A program made the translations under genes and the position numbers. A model generated the notes under the pieces. The model had not been told where the DNA came from and searched no databases. It was given only the letters and a program-made list of their open reading frames with translations. Positions 1-8,841 of a stretch of 52,533 bases of DNA are shown piece after piece; the first letter of the stretch is position 1, and every line of letters starts with the position of its first letter. The DNA comes from an uncultured Odoribacter sp. (GTDB lineage: Bacteria; Bacteroidota; Bacteroidia; Bacteroidales; Marinifilaceae): NCBI GenBank assembly GCA_944321145.1, contig CALUKF010000015.1, forward strand, positions 1-52,533, given 5' to 3'.

Positions 1-1
1 T

Positions 2-1099
2 TTAATTTGGAGCTTTGCCGCGCTTGCCATTGCAGGCTGCAGCAACAACGAGACGGTTGACATCAACCGGGGAGATGCTATCGCTTTCCGCACGGTGGCG
101 GAAAACATGACCCGTTCCACAGTGTCGAATACGAACAATCTTGACGCATTCAAGGTGTGGGGATTTACTGACAAGAAAACCCTGATGAGCGGCGTAGAGG
201 TTACGAAAAAGGATGGCAAGTGGACGTATGCCAACACCCAGTTCTGGCCGGAAACTTCTGTGGACTTTTATTCTGTGGCACCGGCAGGGACAACTGTGAA
301 CATCACTGCGGAGAGCCAGAAGATTGAGAACTTCACGGTAGATACAGACGTGGCAAAGCAGGTGGATTTGCTTTATGCCGTAAACAAGGGCTGCACGAAA
401 GAAGCCAATGGGGAAAGCGGCGTGGCAGTGAATTTCCGCCATGCGTTGTCGCAGATTGTGTTCAAGGCTAAGAATACCAATGCGAACCTCAAGGTGACGG
501 TGAAAGGCGTTGAGGTGGTCAATGTGGTGAACGGAGGTACGTTTACTTATCCGGGCAACACGACTGCTCCCAATGTGACGGAGGAGAGCGAAAGCATTGC
601 AGCCGGCACGCAGGGTACATGGGCGCCAGGAACCACCAAAGCAACGTACGCAGCCGGTATTACGGAAGCAACGCTGTCGAAGAGCGACAATGCGACTGAT
701 TTGACGAATGCAGCCGGCGCGTTGTTGCTGATGCCGCAAACCATCACCGGGTGGGATGTGGAAGGTGACGCATCGAACGAAAAAGACGGTTCTTATTTCT
801 TGGTGGACTGCAAGATTGTCAATGTAGCAGGGGATGATGAAGTGACGTTGTGGCCGGAGACAGGTGCATCGGCAAAGGTTGCCATTCCGGTCAGCGCAAT
901 TACCTGGGAACAGGGCAAGAAATACATCTACACCTTTATCTTCGGCGAGGGCGGCGGTTATGTGCCTCCTACGGAAGATGATGAAAAACCGGAACCGGTA
1001 TTGGTACCCATCAGCTTTACTGTGGCGGTTGATGACTTTATCCCTGTCAATGAAATCGAGGTTGACATGGATACCACGAAGGAGGAAGCCGGCGAATAA
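2..1099 (+). CDS. Fimbrillin-family lipoprotein, 5' truncated by the window edge
   Basis: The frame is open from base 2, before the first in-frame ATG at 95, and its first residues read as the end of a lipoprotein signal (LAIAGC, then SNNE), so only a few N-terminal residues are missing. The remaining 365 residues are beta-rich, with a TRS segment soon after the lipobox, FWP and VDFYSVAP motifs, and LLLMPQT before the C-terminal GKKYIYTF strand. This arrangement is typical of Bacteroidales fimbrillin (FimA/Mfa1-like) proteins, which are exported as lipoproteins and assembled at the cell surface. The next gene also has a fimbrillin-like N-terminal half, so this is probably part of a fimbrial operon that starts outside the window. 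Whether it is a shaft or accessory subunit cannot be told. Confidence 0.85.
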   Translation, partial: LIWSFAALAIAGCSNNETVDINRGDAIAFRTVAENMTRSTVSNTNNLDAFKVWGFTDKKTLMSGVEVTKKDGKWTYANTQFWPETSVDFYSVAPAGTTVNITAESQKIENFTVDTDVAKQVDLLYAVNKGCTKEANGESGVAVNFRHALSQIVFKAKNTNANLKVTVKGVEVVNVVNGGTFTYPGNTTAPNVTEESESIAAGTQGTWAPGTTKATYAAGITEATLSKSDNATDLTNAAGALLLMPQTITGWDVEGDASNEKDGSYFLVDCKIVNVAGDDEVTLWPETGASAKVAIPVSAITWEQGKKYIYTFIFGEGGGYVPPTEDDEKPEPVLVPISFTVAVDDFIPVNEIEVDMDTTKEEAGE

Positions 1100-1216
1100 C
1101 GGGCGGTAGCCCGGGGCATTGCCCATAACATACACCAGCCGGGCGGGGTTGAATGTTCCCTTCCCGGCTACCAAGAGAAGAATGAATCGTAAAATAACAA
1201 TAAAAGACAAAGGGTT

Positions 1217-4003
1217 ATGAACAAAGGCTCAATCATTTCACACAGATGCGGCATCGGGGCAGTGGTATGCGCGCTCGTCCTGGGATGCGCCGCCTGCACG
1301 GAGGAAGAGGTGAACGGCAGGCAGGAGCAAGCGGAAAAAATGAGTTTTGAAGTCGGGATTTCGGAGGAGTGGCATGCGCCCCGCGAAGGCAAAGACGCCG
1401 AAACGCCCCGGAGCAAGGGCGGCGCGTTCCGGTTTGAGGACAGCGATTTGTGGGTGGTGTTCTCCTCGGAGGCGGGCATTGATTCGACGCTGTTTGAGCA
1501 GCCGGCACCGGACACCCGCGCCGCTGCGGTGGACGAGAAGGACTTTTACGACTCGTTCTGCGTGGATGCCTATGTTTACCCGTCAGGGAGTACGTGGGCA
1601 GAGAGCGCGGCAAGTGCTGAAAGCTATATTTCCAATGCCACGGCAAGTCAAGGCACAGATGGCAAATGGACTACGGAGAGCCGGTATTTCTGGCCAGGGG
1701 AGGGGTGTGACATCAAGTTTTATGCGTATGCGCCTGTGGGAATGAATGGAGCAAGTATCGGAAAGAACGACGAGGGCATTCCGGTCATTGATTATACCGT
1801 GCCGGGAGAGGTTAGCAAACAAGAAGATTTGTTGGTTGCCGACCCGGAGGGGGTGGACGGGAATTACAAGCAGGATGTAGAGCTTACCTTCAAACATATC
1901 CTTACGGCTGTGAAGGTGAGAGCCGTGGGCGAGATGGAGGGGACAATCACGAAAGTCGCGCTTAAGGGTGTGAAGGGCACGGGGACGTATGTTGTCGGAG
2001 GTGAAGGATGGACGGTGACAGACGGGGAGCAGTCGTATAGCCAAGACCTAAAGGTTGAGCTGGCGGGCGCGGGGAGCGGCGACGAGGTTGAGGATGTCCC
2101 CGTGGCAGATGGCGAAGGGACGTTCATGATGTTGCCGCAAGAGTTGGGGGAAAATGCCGCATTGGAGGTCACATTGGAGGGCGGCGAGGTGCTGACTGCC
2201 TCACTGGCTGGGAGAGAATGGGCGGAAGGGAACACGGTTATTTACCGCATTTCCCATGACCCGGCGGTGATTGAAGGGGTATTGGAGGTGCCTACCGACC
2301 CGATTGTGTTTAGTTATTTGGGAGGCACGGGGAAATTCAGTGTCAAAAGCCAATATAAGGTTATCGAGGGTGAGAGCTTTGAAATAGTCAATGCGCCTTG
2401 GGTGGCGACGTTTTATGATGAAAGCGGGAAAAAGATTGATTGCCCCGAATGGTTGCCCGACTTCCAGGCGCAAGGCGAGGGCGGCGCGGAGGCAGAAGCG
2501 TGTCCTTTTAACGTGAGCGAGCAGGAGGGTACGGATATGCCAAGCGATGCATTTCCCGGCAACGTGGAATTAAAGGCGGCAGCCGAGGTCAGCGACGTAG
2601 ACCTTTCCGGTGATTTGGAGAATACTGCCAATTGTTATGTCATCAATGCGGCGGGGACGTATAAGTTTCCGTTGGTTTATGGCAATGGGTTGAAGGATGG
2701 AAACGACAATAAGCAGGCATACGAGGGCAAGGCGTTTGTGAACCATTTGGGACGGCAAATTACTTCGCCCTATATTTGCGAGAATGAAGACGAGAATGGA
2801 ACGCCGTTATCGGCAAAGGATGCGTGCCTTGTGTGGCAGGATTGGAAGGGGCTGGTGACGGATATTCAACTCGAAGCGGCAGAGGAAGGGGAGAAGCCCT
2901 ATGTGTCTTTTAAGGTAGATAAAAACACAATCCATCAGGGAAATGCCATTATTGCTGTCCGCGACGCAGAGGGACGCATCATGTGGAGCTGGCATATTTG
3001 GGTGACGGACATTAAGTTGGACGAGGATGTTGAAACGGTGCAAAGCAATAAGGATGTCGAAAATGTATTCCTCACTGTTGATTTGGGGGCTTGTGATAAA
3101 GTCGTTACGCAGTATAAAGAACGCAGCATAAAGGTGCGCATTACGCAAGAAAAGACGGGGGATTACAAAGAATTTACCATTCGGCAGGATGAATACCTCC
3201 ACCGTTTTTATGACCAGACTTACTACCAATGGGGGCGGAAAGACCCGATGCTTGGAGGGGGCGAAAATGATAATCCGGCTGCAAGTACCTTTGCCGATAA
3301 GGCAAGTTATGTTCAATATGACGAGCTTAAATTCCAAATTGAGCAACTTACCAAAGAGAATAGGAAAGAAATGAAAGATGCAATTTTACATCCTAATGTA
3401 TTTTATTCCAATTCAGGGATTCCGGGGGGAGTAAATGAATCTGGCATAGATGGAGGATATGATTGGTGTGTTGAAGTATCGGGGCAAGAGTATTTTTGGA
3501 ATAATACTGATAGTTATGTATCTACTATCAAAACCATTTATGACCCTTCGCCAATAGGATTTACTGTACCGCTAACTAATGTGTGGAATGGCTTTGCCGT
3601 GAGTGGTGCCGTGGGGGATGTTGATCCTAATGATGGCAAATATGGATGGGATGCAGGGGAATACTTTAACTCATGGTTTACTTCTACCCAAGATTTTTCC
3701 AAAACTCAGGGGTGGATGTTTTACCGAAATAGAATGGTAGACGGGAAACTCGACCCCAGTAAAGGAGAAACCTATTATCCCGCTTGTGGTTTCCGAAGCA
3801 CTTTATATAACACGAAATCTGCTCCTGCGGAAGGGAAAGTGGCCAGCGTCGGTGCCATAGGCTACTATTGGTCGAACAAAGTTGGAAATCATCCTGGAAA
3901 TCATACATCTTGTTGTTTCCATTTCTATCGTTACGGTGTTGTACCTACTACGACCCTTTCGCGTAGCAATGGTTGTGCTGTGCGTCCGGTGAGGGAACAA
4001 TAG
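1217..4003 (+). CDS. Large fimbrillin-like lipoprotein with C-terminal FISUMP-like domain (928 aa)
   Basis: The N-terminus has a signal with Cys24 and Cys27 as possible lipidation sites. Residues of about 90-340 repeat the fimbrillin pattern of the preceding gene (FWPGEGCDIKFYAYAPVG, FMMLPQEL, NTVIYRIS). Residues of about 350-420 resemble a BACON-like beta module (FSYLGGTGKFSVKS). The last roughly 250 residues are Trp/Tyr/Gly-rich and end in YWSNK, CFHFYRYG and SNGCAVRPV, resembling the paralogous FISUMP domain of Bacteroidetes surface proteins. The length, about three times a stalk fimbrillin, and the added C-terminal domain suggest a tip or adhesin subunit; this is inference. The ATG at 1217 follows a purine-rich stretch 117 bp after the upstream gene. 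Codon composition becomes more AT-rich towards the 3' end. Confidence 0.8.
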   Translation: MNKGSIISHRCGIGAVVCALVLGCAACTEEEVNGRQEQAEKMSFEVGISEEWHAPREGKDAETPRSKGGAFRFEDSDLWVVFSSEAGIDSTLFEQPAPDTRAAAVDEKDFYDSFCVDAYVYPSGSTWAESAASAESYISNATASQGTDGKWTTESRYFWPGEGCDIKFYAYAPVGMNGASIGKNDEGIPVIDYTVPGEVSKQEDLLVADPEGVDGNYKQDVELTFKHILTAVKVRAVGEMEGTITKVALKGVKGTGTYVVGGEGWTVTDGEQSYSQDLKVELAGAGSGDEVEDVPVADGEGTFMMLPQELGENAALEVTLEGGEVLTASLAGREWAEGNTVIYRISHDPAVIEGVLEVPTDPIVFSYLGGTGKFSVKSQYKVIEGESFEIVNAPWVATFYDESGKKIDCPEWLPDFQAQGEGGAEAEACPFNVSEQEGTDMPSDAFPGNVELKAAAEVSDVDLSGDLENTANCYVINAAGTYKFPLVYGNGLKDGNDNKQAYEGKAFVNHLGRQITSPYICENEDENGTPLSAKDACLVWQDWKGLVTDIQLEAAEEGEKPYVSFKVDKNTIHQGNAIIAVRDAEGRIMWSWHIWVTDIKLDEDVETVQSNKDVENVFLTVDLGACDKVVTQYKERSIKVRITQEKTGDYKEFTIRQDEYLHRFYDQTYYQWGRKDPMLGGGENDNPAASTFADKASYVQYDELKFQIEQLTKENRKEMKDAILHPNVFYSNSGIPGGVNESGIDGGYDWCVEVSGQEYFWNNTDSYVSTIKTIYDPSPIGFTVPLTNVWNGFAVSGAVGDVDPNDGKYGWDAGEYFNSWFTSTQDFSKTQGWMFYRNRMVDGKLDPSKGETYYPACGFRSTLYNTKSAPAEGKVASVGAIGYYWSNKVGNHPGNHTSCCFHFYRYGVVPTTTLSRSNGCAVRPVREQ

Positions 4004-4048
4004 TCTTTCTGCTCCAGATAACGGATTAAAAAAATAAAGGCTACATTG

Positions 4049-4107
4049 AAATGCCTGTCGTATATCTCTGGCAATAAAGCAAACAGAGAGGTATGGCAGG
4101 CATTTTT
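4049..4107 (+). terminator. Intrinsic terminator after the fimbrillin genes
   Basis: An imperfect stem of about 20 bp (AAATGCCTG..TCTCTG at 4049-4070 against CAGAGA..CAGGCATTT at 4084-4104, with a few mismatches or G-U pairs) is followed by a run of T. It lies 45 bp after the stop codon of the 928-residue protein. Confidence 0.75.
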
Positions 4108-4161
4108 CAATTATCCCGGTTTGCATGCCGGATGTTTTAAACTTTTATGAAAACCGGGAGG

Positions 4162-4193
4162 CTTGTTCCCTTTTGAAAAAAAGATTACTTTTG
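4162..4193 (+). promoter_or_regulatory. Bacteroides-type promoter for the small gene at 4229
   Basis: The -7 element TACTTTTG (4186-4193) matches TAnnTTTG exactly. CTTG at 4162-4165, 20 nt upstream, fits the -33 TTTG with one mismatch. The promoter sits 36 bp before the ATG at 4229. Confidence 0.55.
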
Positions 4194-4228
4194 CATGCGT
4201 TAAGCATGAATGGTAAAAGGATACGATT

Positions 4229-4468
4229 ATGGACGCAAATGTTTCTGTAAATTATTTGTGGCATCTGGCACAATCGCTTAGTCCGGACAATAAACGGTGG
4301 CTGGCAGACAGGCTTTATAAAGCTGCCGAAGAGGAGGAGGAAACGCCTTATACAATGGAGGAAATCCATGCCATGGTGGATGATTCGGACGCTGAAATTG
4401 CTGCGGGACAGACGCTTTCTGCAGAGGAAGCTCATCGCCGTATGAAAGAATTCATTGCTACGTTATAA
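4229..4468 (+). CDS. Small antitoxin-like protein (79 aa)
   Basis: A short, acidic, probably all-helical protein. The C-terminal half (EIHAMVDDSDAEIAAG, LSAEEAHRRMKEF) resembles the C-terminal region of small Bacteroidetes type II antitoxins, which often carry an xAEIAAGxxxSxEExxxRxxxF pattern. No toxin gene of RelE or HicA size follows: the 150 bp downstream is non-coding and the RND operon comes next. It has its own consensus promoter. It may be an orphan antitoxin or a conserved protein of another role; the function is not established by sequence. Confidence 0.6.
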   Translation: MDANVSVNYLWHLAQSLSPDNKRWLADRLYKAAEEEEETPYTMEEIHAMVDDSDAEIAAGQTLSAEEAHRRMKEFIATL

Positions 4469-4656
4469 TCGTGGGCTGGACATTGGGGGCTTTGCGGGGG
4501 TGATGCGGGTTTATGCTAATATTTTAACGTTCTCTTAACAGGGGTGGCGTTAAACTTTTGTGAAGGGAATTTGTCTAAGGAGTGTTTTTAGAGTGTTTGT
4601 TTCATTATTTAAAATGTTAAATGCAGGCTGTAGGGCTTGTGGATTATAAGGGAAAT

Positions 4657-5727
4657 ATGGAAAAGGATGCGAAGAGAATACGGCGTTTTGCGGTCTTGAT
4701 GGCTCTGGCTGCCGGTATTGTAAGCCCCCAGTTGACGGGGTGTTCGTCGGATAAAGCCGCGAAACAAGGAGAAGTGAAAAAGGCTGCCGGTGACTTGCCG
4801 GTGACAGGTATTGTTGCAAAGACTTCGATGACTGCCAACGGGATAGCGGTGCTCGGCACGCTGTATGCCAACGAGGAGGTGAGCTTGGTGGCGGAGATTG
4901 CAGGAAAGGTGAAGGGCATTTATTTCCAGGAAGGCTCGTCGGTGAAGAAGGGCGATTTGCTGCTGAAGGTGGATGATGCGGATTTGCAGGCAGAGCTTAT
5001 GCGGGCGCAGTTTGAGCTGAAGCTGTTGTCGGAGAAACTGGAGCGGCAGCGCATCCTGTTGGAGCGGGAGTCGGTGAGCCGCGAGGCGTTTGACCAGGTG
5101 CAGACGGACTACAATATGCTGCAGGCGGACATTGAGTTGCTGGAGGTGCGCATCAGCCGGACGGAAATCCGGGCGCCTTTCGACGGGACTATCGGTTTCC
5201 GGTATGTGAGCGAGGGTAGTTATGTGCAGGCAAGCACGCCTATCGCGACGATTGTGGACAATTCGGTGCTGAAGTTGGAGTTTAGCATTTCTGAAAGGTA
5301 TTCGATGAATGATTTGATGGGGAAGGAGGTGGTTTTCCAGGTGGTGGGAAGCGACAAGACATACGAGGCAAAGGTGTATGCCCTGGCTCCCTCGCTGGAC
5401 GAGAACCGCATGCTGACGCTGCGGGCGCGTTTCCAGAACCGGAATATGGAATTGCGGGCAGGTATGTTCGCTACGGGGAATTTGATATTCGACGGACGGA
5501 CGGAGTTTATTGCCGTGCCGACGGAAGCCGTGGTGCCGGAGATGGACGGGAAGCGGTTGTGGGTGTTGAAGAACGGTCAGGCGGCACTGGTGCCGGTGGA
5601 GACGGAGAGCCGCGACGAGAAGAATGTGGAGGTGATTTCGGGCATTGCGGTGGGCGATACGGTGCTGACGGGCGGGCTGATGCAGTTGCGCGAAGGCATG
5701 CGGGTGGATGTGACCATCAAGAAATAA
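4657..5727 (+). CDS. RND efflux periplasmic adaptor (membrane fusion protein), lipoprotein
   Basis: The ATG at 4657 is preferred over the in-frame ATG at 4621 because it follows AAGGGA and gives a clean lipoprotein signal (LMALAAGIVSPQLTGC). The mature protein has the HlyD-like layout: a biotinyl-lipoyl half (GTLYANEEVSLVAEIAGKV), a helical hairpin of about 60 residues (LMRAQFELKLLSEKLERQ..), the second lipoyl half (TEIRAPFDGTIG), a beta-barrel, and a membrane-proximal domain ending in GGLMQLREGMRV. It should link the inner-membrane permease encoded next to the outer-membrane channel. Length (356 aa) is normal. The three pump genes run in order with short gaps (53 and 4 bp), so they form one operon. 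The substrate cannot be read from the sequence; no regulator gene is adjacent. Confidence 0.93.
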   Translation: MEKDAKRIRRFAVLMALAAGIVSPQLTGCSSDKAAKQGEVKKAAGDLPVTGIVAKTSMTANGIAVLGTLYANEEVSLVAEIAGKVKGIYFQEGSSVKKGDLLLKVDDADLQAELMRAQFELKLLSEKLERQRILLERESVSREAFDQVQTDYNMLQADIELLEVRISRTEIRAPFDGTIGFRYVSEGSYVQASTPIATIVDNSVLKLEFSISERYSMNDLMGKEVVFQVVGSDKTYEAKVYALAPSLDENRMLTLRARFQNRNMELRAGMFATGNLIFDGRTEFIAVPTEAVVPEMDGKRLWVLKNGQAALVPVETESRDEKNVEVISGIAVGDTVLTGGLMQLREGMRVDVTIKK

Positions 5728-5780
5728 GGGCGAGAAAGATGAGTTTCGAGGTGTAATGTTTTTGACATAAAGTTATTGCA

Positions 5781-8700
5781 ATGAGTTTATCTTCAATATG
5801 TATCAAACGACCGGTGCTTGCCACGGTGATGAATATCGTCATCATGCTGGTGGGGTGCATTGGCTTGGTGTTTTTGGGCGTGCGCGATTACCCGAGCGTA
5901 GACCCGCCGATTATTTCCGTGTCGACCAGTTTCTCGGGGGCGAATGCGGACGTGATAGAGACGCAGATTACGGAGCCTCTGGAGTCTGCCATTAACGGTA
6001 TTCCGGGCATCCGCTCGCTGACGAGTACGAGCCGCGACGGGAGCAGCCGCATCACGGTGGAGTTTGAGTTGGATGTGGATTTGGAGACGGCAGCCAATGA
6101 CGTGCGCGACAAGGTTTCGGGCGCACAGCGGCGTTTGCCGGAGGACGTAGACCCGCCGACGGTGAGCAAGGCGGATGCGGACGCGCAGCCGATATTCGGC
6201 GTGTCGCTGCGGAGCGACGAGCGTTCGCTGATTGATTTGAGCATGTATGCCGAGCAATATTACAAGGAGCGGCTGCAGACCATTTCGGGCGTGAGCAGCA
6301 TTTCCATTTGGGGCGAGAAACGTTATTCGGTGCGCCTGCGGATGAATCCTTCGCTGCTGGCAGCATACGGGATTACGCCTATGGATGTGCGGGAAGCGGT
6401 GTCGAGCGAGAATGTGGAGTTGCCGTCTGGACGCATTGAGGGCGACAATACGGAGCTGACCATCCGCACGCTGGGACGCTTGATGACGATAGATGACTTC
6501 AATAACCTGGTGATTAAGCAGGACGGCGACAAGCTGGTGCGCTTCAGAGATATCGGCGTGGCAGAGGTGGATGCGGAGGATACGCGCTCCATCATGAAGC
6601 GGAACGGCGTGCCGATGGTGGCGTGCGTTGTGATTCCGCAGCCGGGTGCGAATTATATCGACATTGTGGATGAGGCATACGCCGTGATGGAGGATTTGCA
6701 GAAGGATTTGCCGGCGGATATCGAGGCGGGCATTGCTTTTGATAATACGGTGTTTATCCGCAACTCCATCAATGAGGTGAAGGATACGATTATCGAGGCG
6801 TTTATTTTTGTGGTGCTGATTATCTTTGCTTTCTTGCGGAGCTGGCGGACGACGTTGATTCCGGTGCTTGCCATCCCGATTTCGTTGGTGGGGGCGTTCT
6901 TTGTGATGTATTTGGCAGACTTCTCCATCAATATCTTGACGTTGTTGGCAATTGTGCTGGCTATCGGCTTGGTGGTCGACGATGCGATTGTGGTGATGGA
7001 GAATATCTATGCGAAAATCGAACAAGGCATGTCGCCTGTGGAAGCCGGGCATAAAGGGTCGGAGGAGATTTTCTTTGCGGTGATTGCGACGACTGTGGCG
7101 TTGGTGGCGGTGTTTGTGCCGATTGTGTTCCTGGAGGGGACGACGGGGCGCTTGTTCCGGGAGTTCAGTGTCGTGATTGCGGGCGCAGTGATTATCTCTG
7201 CCTTTGTGGCATTGACCTTTACGCCGATGATTACGACAAAGATGGTGTCGAAGAATACTACTTCGGGGTGGTTTTACCGGAAGACGGAGCCTTTGTTCGA
7301 GGGGATGATTAACGGGTATGGCAGGGCGTTGGCAGCTTTTATGCGGAAGCGTTGGCTGGCTCCGGTTATCTTGGTGGTGTCGGGCGTGGTGATTGTCTTC
7401 CTGTGGATGAAATTGCCTTCGGAGATGGCGCCTCTGGAAGACCGTTCGAATATCCGTGTGAACTCGACGGCGCCCGAAGGGGCTACTTTTGATTATATGG
7501 CGCGTTATGCGGATGAATTGAGCACTTTTGTGGAGTCGGCGGTGCCGGAACAGGACAAGATTATCCAGATGATTGGCGGGGGAAATACCAACCGGGCGAA
7601 CATCAACCTTTGGCTTGTGGATTCTGAGGAGCGCGACCGCACGCAGCAAGAGATTGCCGATGAATTGGGCGTGCAGGTGCGCAATTTCACGGGCGCGCGG
7701 ACGATGGTGTCGCAACAGCAGACTTTCGGGAACCAGCGGGGTGGCTTGCCGGTGGAGTATGTCATCCAGGCGAAGAACTTGGACGACTTGAAGCGGGTGT
7801 TGCCGACTTTCATGGACAAGGTGAACCAGAGCCCGGTGTTCTCAGTGGCAGACGTGAACCTCAAGTTTACCAAGCCGGAATTGACCATTACGATTGACCG
7901 CGACCGTGCGGCAGTGTTGGGCGTCTCTGTGCAGAACATCGCGCAGACTTTGCAGTTGACCATGAGTGAACAGCGCGTGGGCTATTTTATCCTGAACGGG
8001 AAGCAATATGAGATATTGAGTGAAATCGACAAGGCATACCGCAGCAAGCCTGCCGATTTGCAGAATATCTATGTGCGGAATGACGAAGGACGATTGATTC
8101 CGTTGGACAATTTGGTGACCATGGAGGAAGGTTCCATGCCTCCGCAGCTCTATCGTTATGACCGTTTTGTGGCGGCGACGGTGTCGGCAGGCTTGGCAAG
8201 GCATCAGACCCTTTCGCAGGGGCTGGACGAGATGGACAGGATTGCGGCGGAAGTGTTGGATGACAATTTCAAGACAACGCTTTCCGGTAGCTCGAAGGAT
8301 TTTGTGGAGAGTTCTTCCAGTTTGCTGTTTGCGTTTACCCTTGCGCTGCTGTTCATTTATTTGGTGCTGGCGGCGCAGTTTGAGAGTTTCCGCGACCCGT
8401 TGATTGTGATGCTGACCGTGCCGTTGGCATTGATTGGGGCGCTGGTGGCGTTGTGGTATTTCGACCAGACGATGAACATTTTCAGTCAAATCGGTATCAT
8501 TATGTTGATCGGTCTGGTGTCGAAGAACGGTATTTTGATTGTGGAATTTGCCAATCAGCGGAAGGCTATGGGACAATCGAAGCTGGATGCGGTGATGCAC
8601 TCGGCAGTTGCCCGTTTCCGCCCGATTTTGATGACGAGCCTGGCAACGGTGTTAGGCATTTTGCCGATGGCGATTGCAACTGGTGCCGGCGCAGAGAGCC

Positions 8701-8837
8701 GCGTGGCAATGGGTATCGCTGTTGTGGGAGGGATGGTTTGCGCCACCTTCTTGTCCCTGTTTGTCATTCCGGCGATTTACTCTTATTTGTCGGCAGACAC
8801 GAAAAAGGTAGTTGAAGTAGAAGAACACAAGGAATAA
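5781..8837 (+). CDS. RND multidrug efflux permease (AcrB/MexB type, HAE-1 family)
   Basis: The 1018-residue protein has the duplicated RND architecture: an N-terminal TM helix (SICIKRPVLATVMNIVIML), a periplasmic porter domain (SGANADVIETQITEPLE), a block of TM helices, a second porter domain and the C-terminal TM block. Proton-relay residues of the family are present: the aspartate pair at about 400-401 (LVVDDAIVVMENI) and the lysine at about 915 (LVSKNGILIVEFANQ). It is an inner-membrane proton/drug antiporter working with the adaptor upstream and the TolC-like protein downstream. No frameshift or missing segment is seen. HAE-1 (drug, bile salt, dye) rather than heavy-metal type is favoured by the DD pair and overall similarity to AcrB. 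Confidence 0.95.
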   Translation: MSLSSICIKRPVLATVMNIVIMLVGCIGLVFLGVRDYPSVDPPIISVSTSFSGANADVIETQITEPLESAINGIPGIRSLTSTSRDGSSRITVEFELDVDLETAANDVRDKVSGAQRRLPEDVDPPTVSKADADAQPIFGVSLRSDERSLIDLSMYAEQYYKERLQTISGVSSISIWGEKRYSVRLRMNPSLLAAYGITPMDVREAVSSENVELPSGRIEGDNTELTIRTLGRLMTIDDFNNLVIKQDGDKLVRFRDIGVAEVDAEDTRSIMKRNGVPMVACVVIPQPGANYIDIVDEAYAVMEDLQKDLPADIEAGIAFDNTVFIRNSINEVKDTIIEAFIFVVLIIFAFLRSWRTTLIPVLAIPISLVGAFFVMYLADFSINILTLLAIVLAIGLVVDDAIVVMENIYAKIEQGMSPVEAGHKGSEEIFFAVIATTVALVAVFVPIVFLEGTTGRLFREFSVVIAGAVIISAFVALTFTPMITTKMVSKNTTSGWFYRKTEPLFEGMINGYGRALAAFMRKRWLAPVILVVSGVVIVFLWMKLPSEMAPLEDRSNIRVNSTAPEGATFDYMARYADELSTFVESAVPEQDKIIQMIGGGNTNRANINLWLVDSEERDRTQQEIADELGVQVRNFTGARTMVSQQQTFGNQRGGLPVEYVIQAKNLDDLKRVLPTFMDKVNQSPVFSVADVNLKFTKPELTITIDRDRAAVLGVSVQNIAQTLQLTMSEQRVGYFILNGKQYEILSEIDKAYRSKPADLQNIYVRNDEGRLIPLDNLVTMEEGSMPPQLYRYDRFVAATVSAGLARHQTLSQGLDEMDRIAAEVLDDNFKTTLSGSSKDFVESSSSLLFAFTLALLFIYLVLAAQFESFRDPLIVMLTVPLALIGALVALWYFDQTMNIFSQIGIIMLIGLVSKNGILIVEFANQRKAMGQSKLDAVMHSAVARFRPILMTSLATVLGILPMAIATGAGAESRVAMGIAVVGGMVCATFLSLFVIPAIYSYLSADTKKVVEVEEHKE

Positions 8838-8841
8838 GGTT

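Noticed and set aside
5793-7715. A 640-codon open frame on the minus strand opposite the RND permease.
   Set aside because: It is a His/Arg-rich mirror of the permease gene without recognisable domains; the + strand has full RND motifs.
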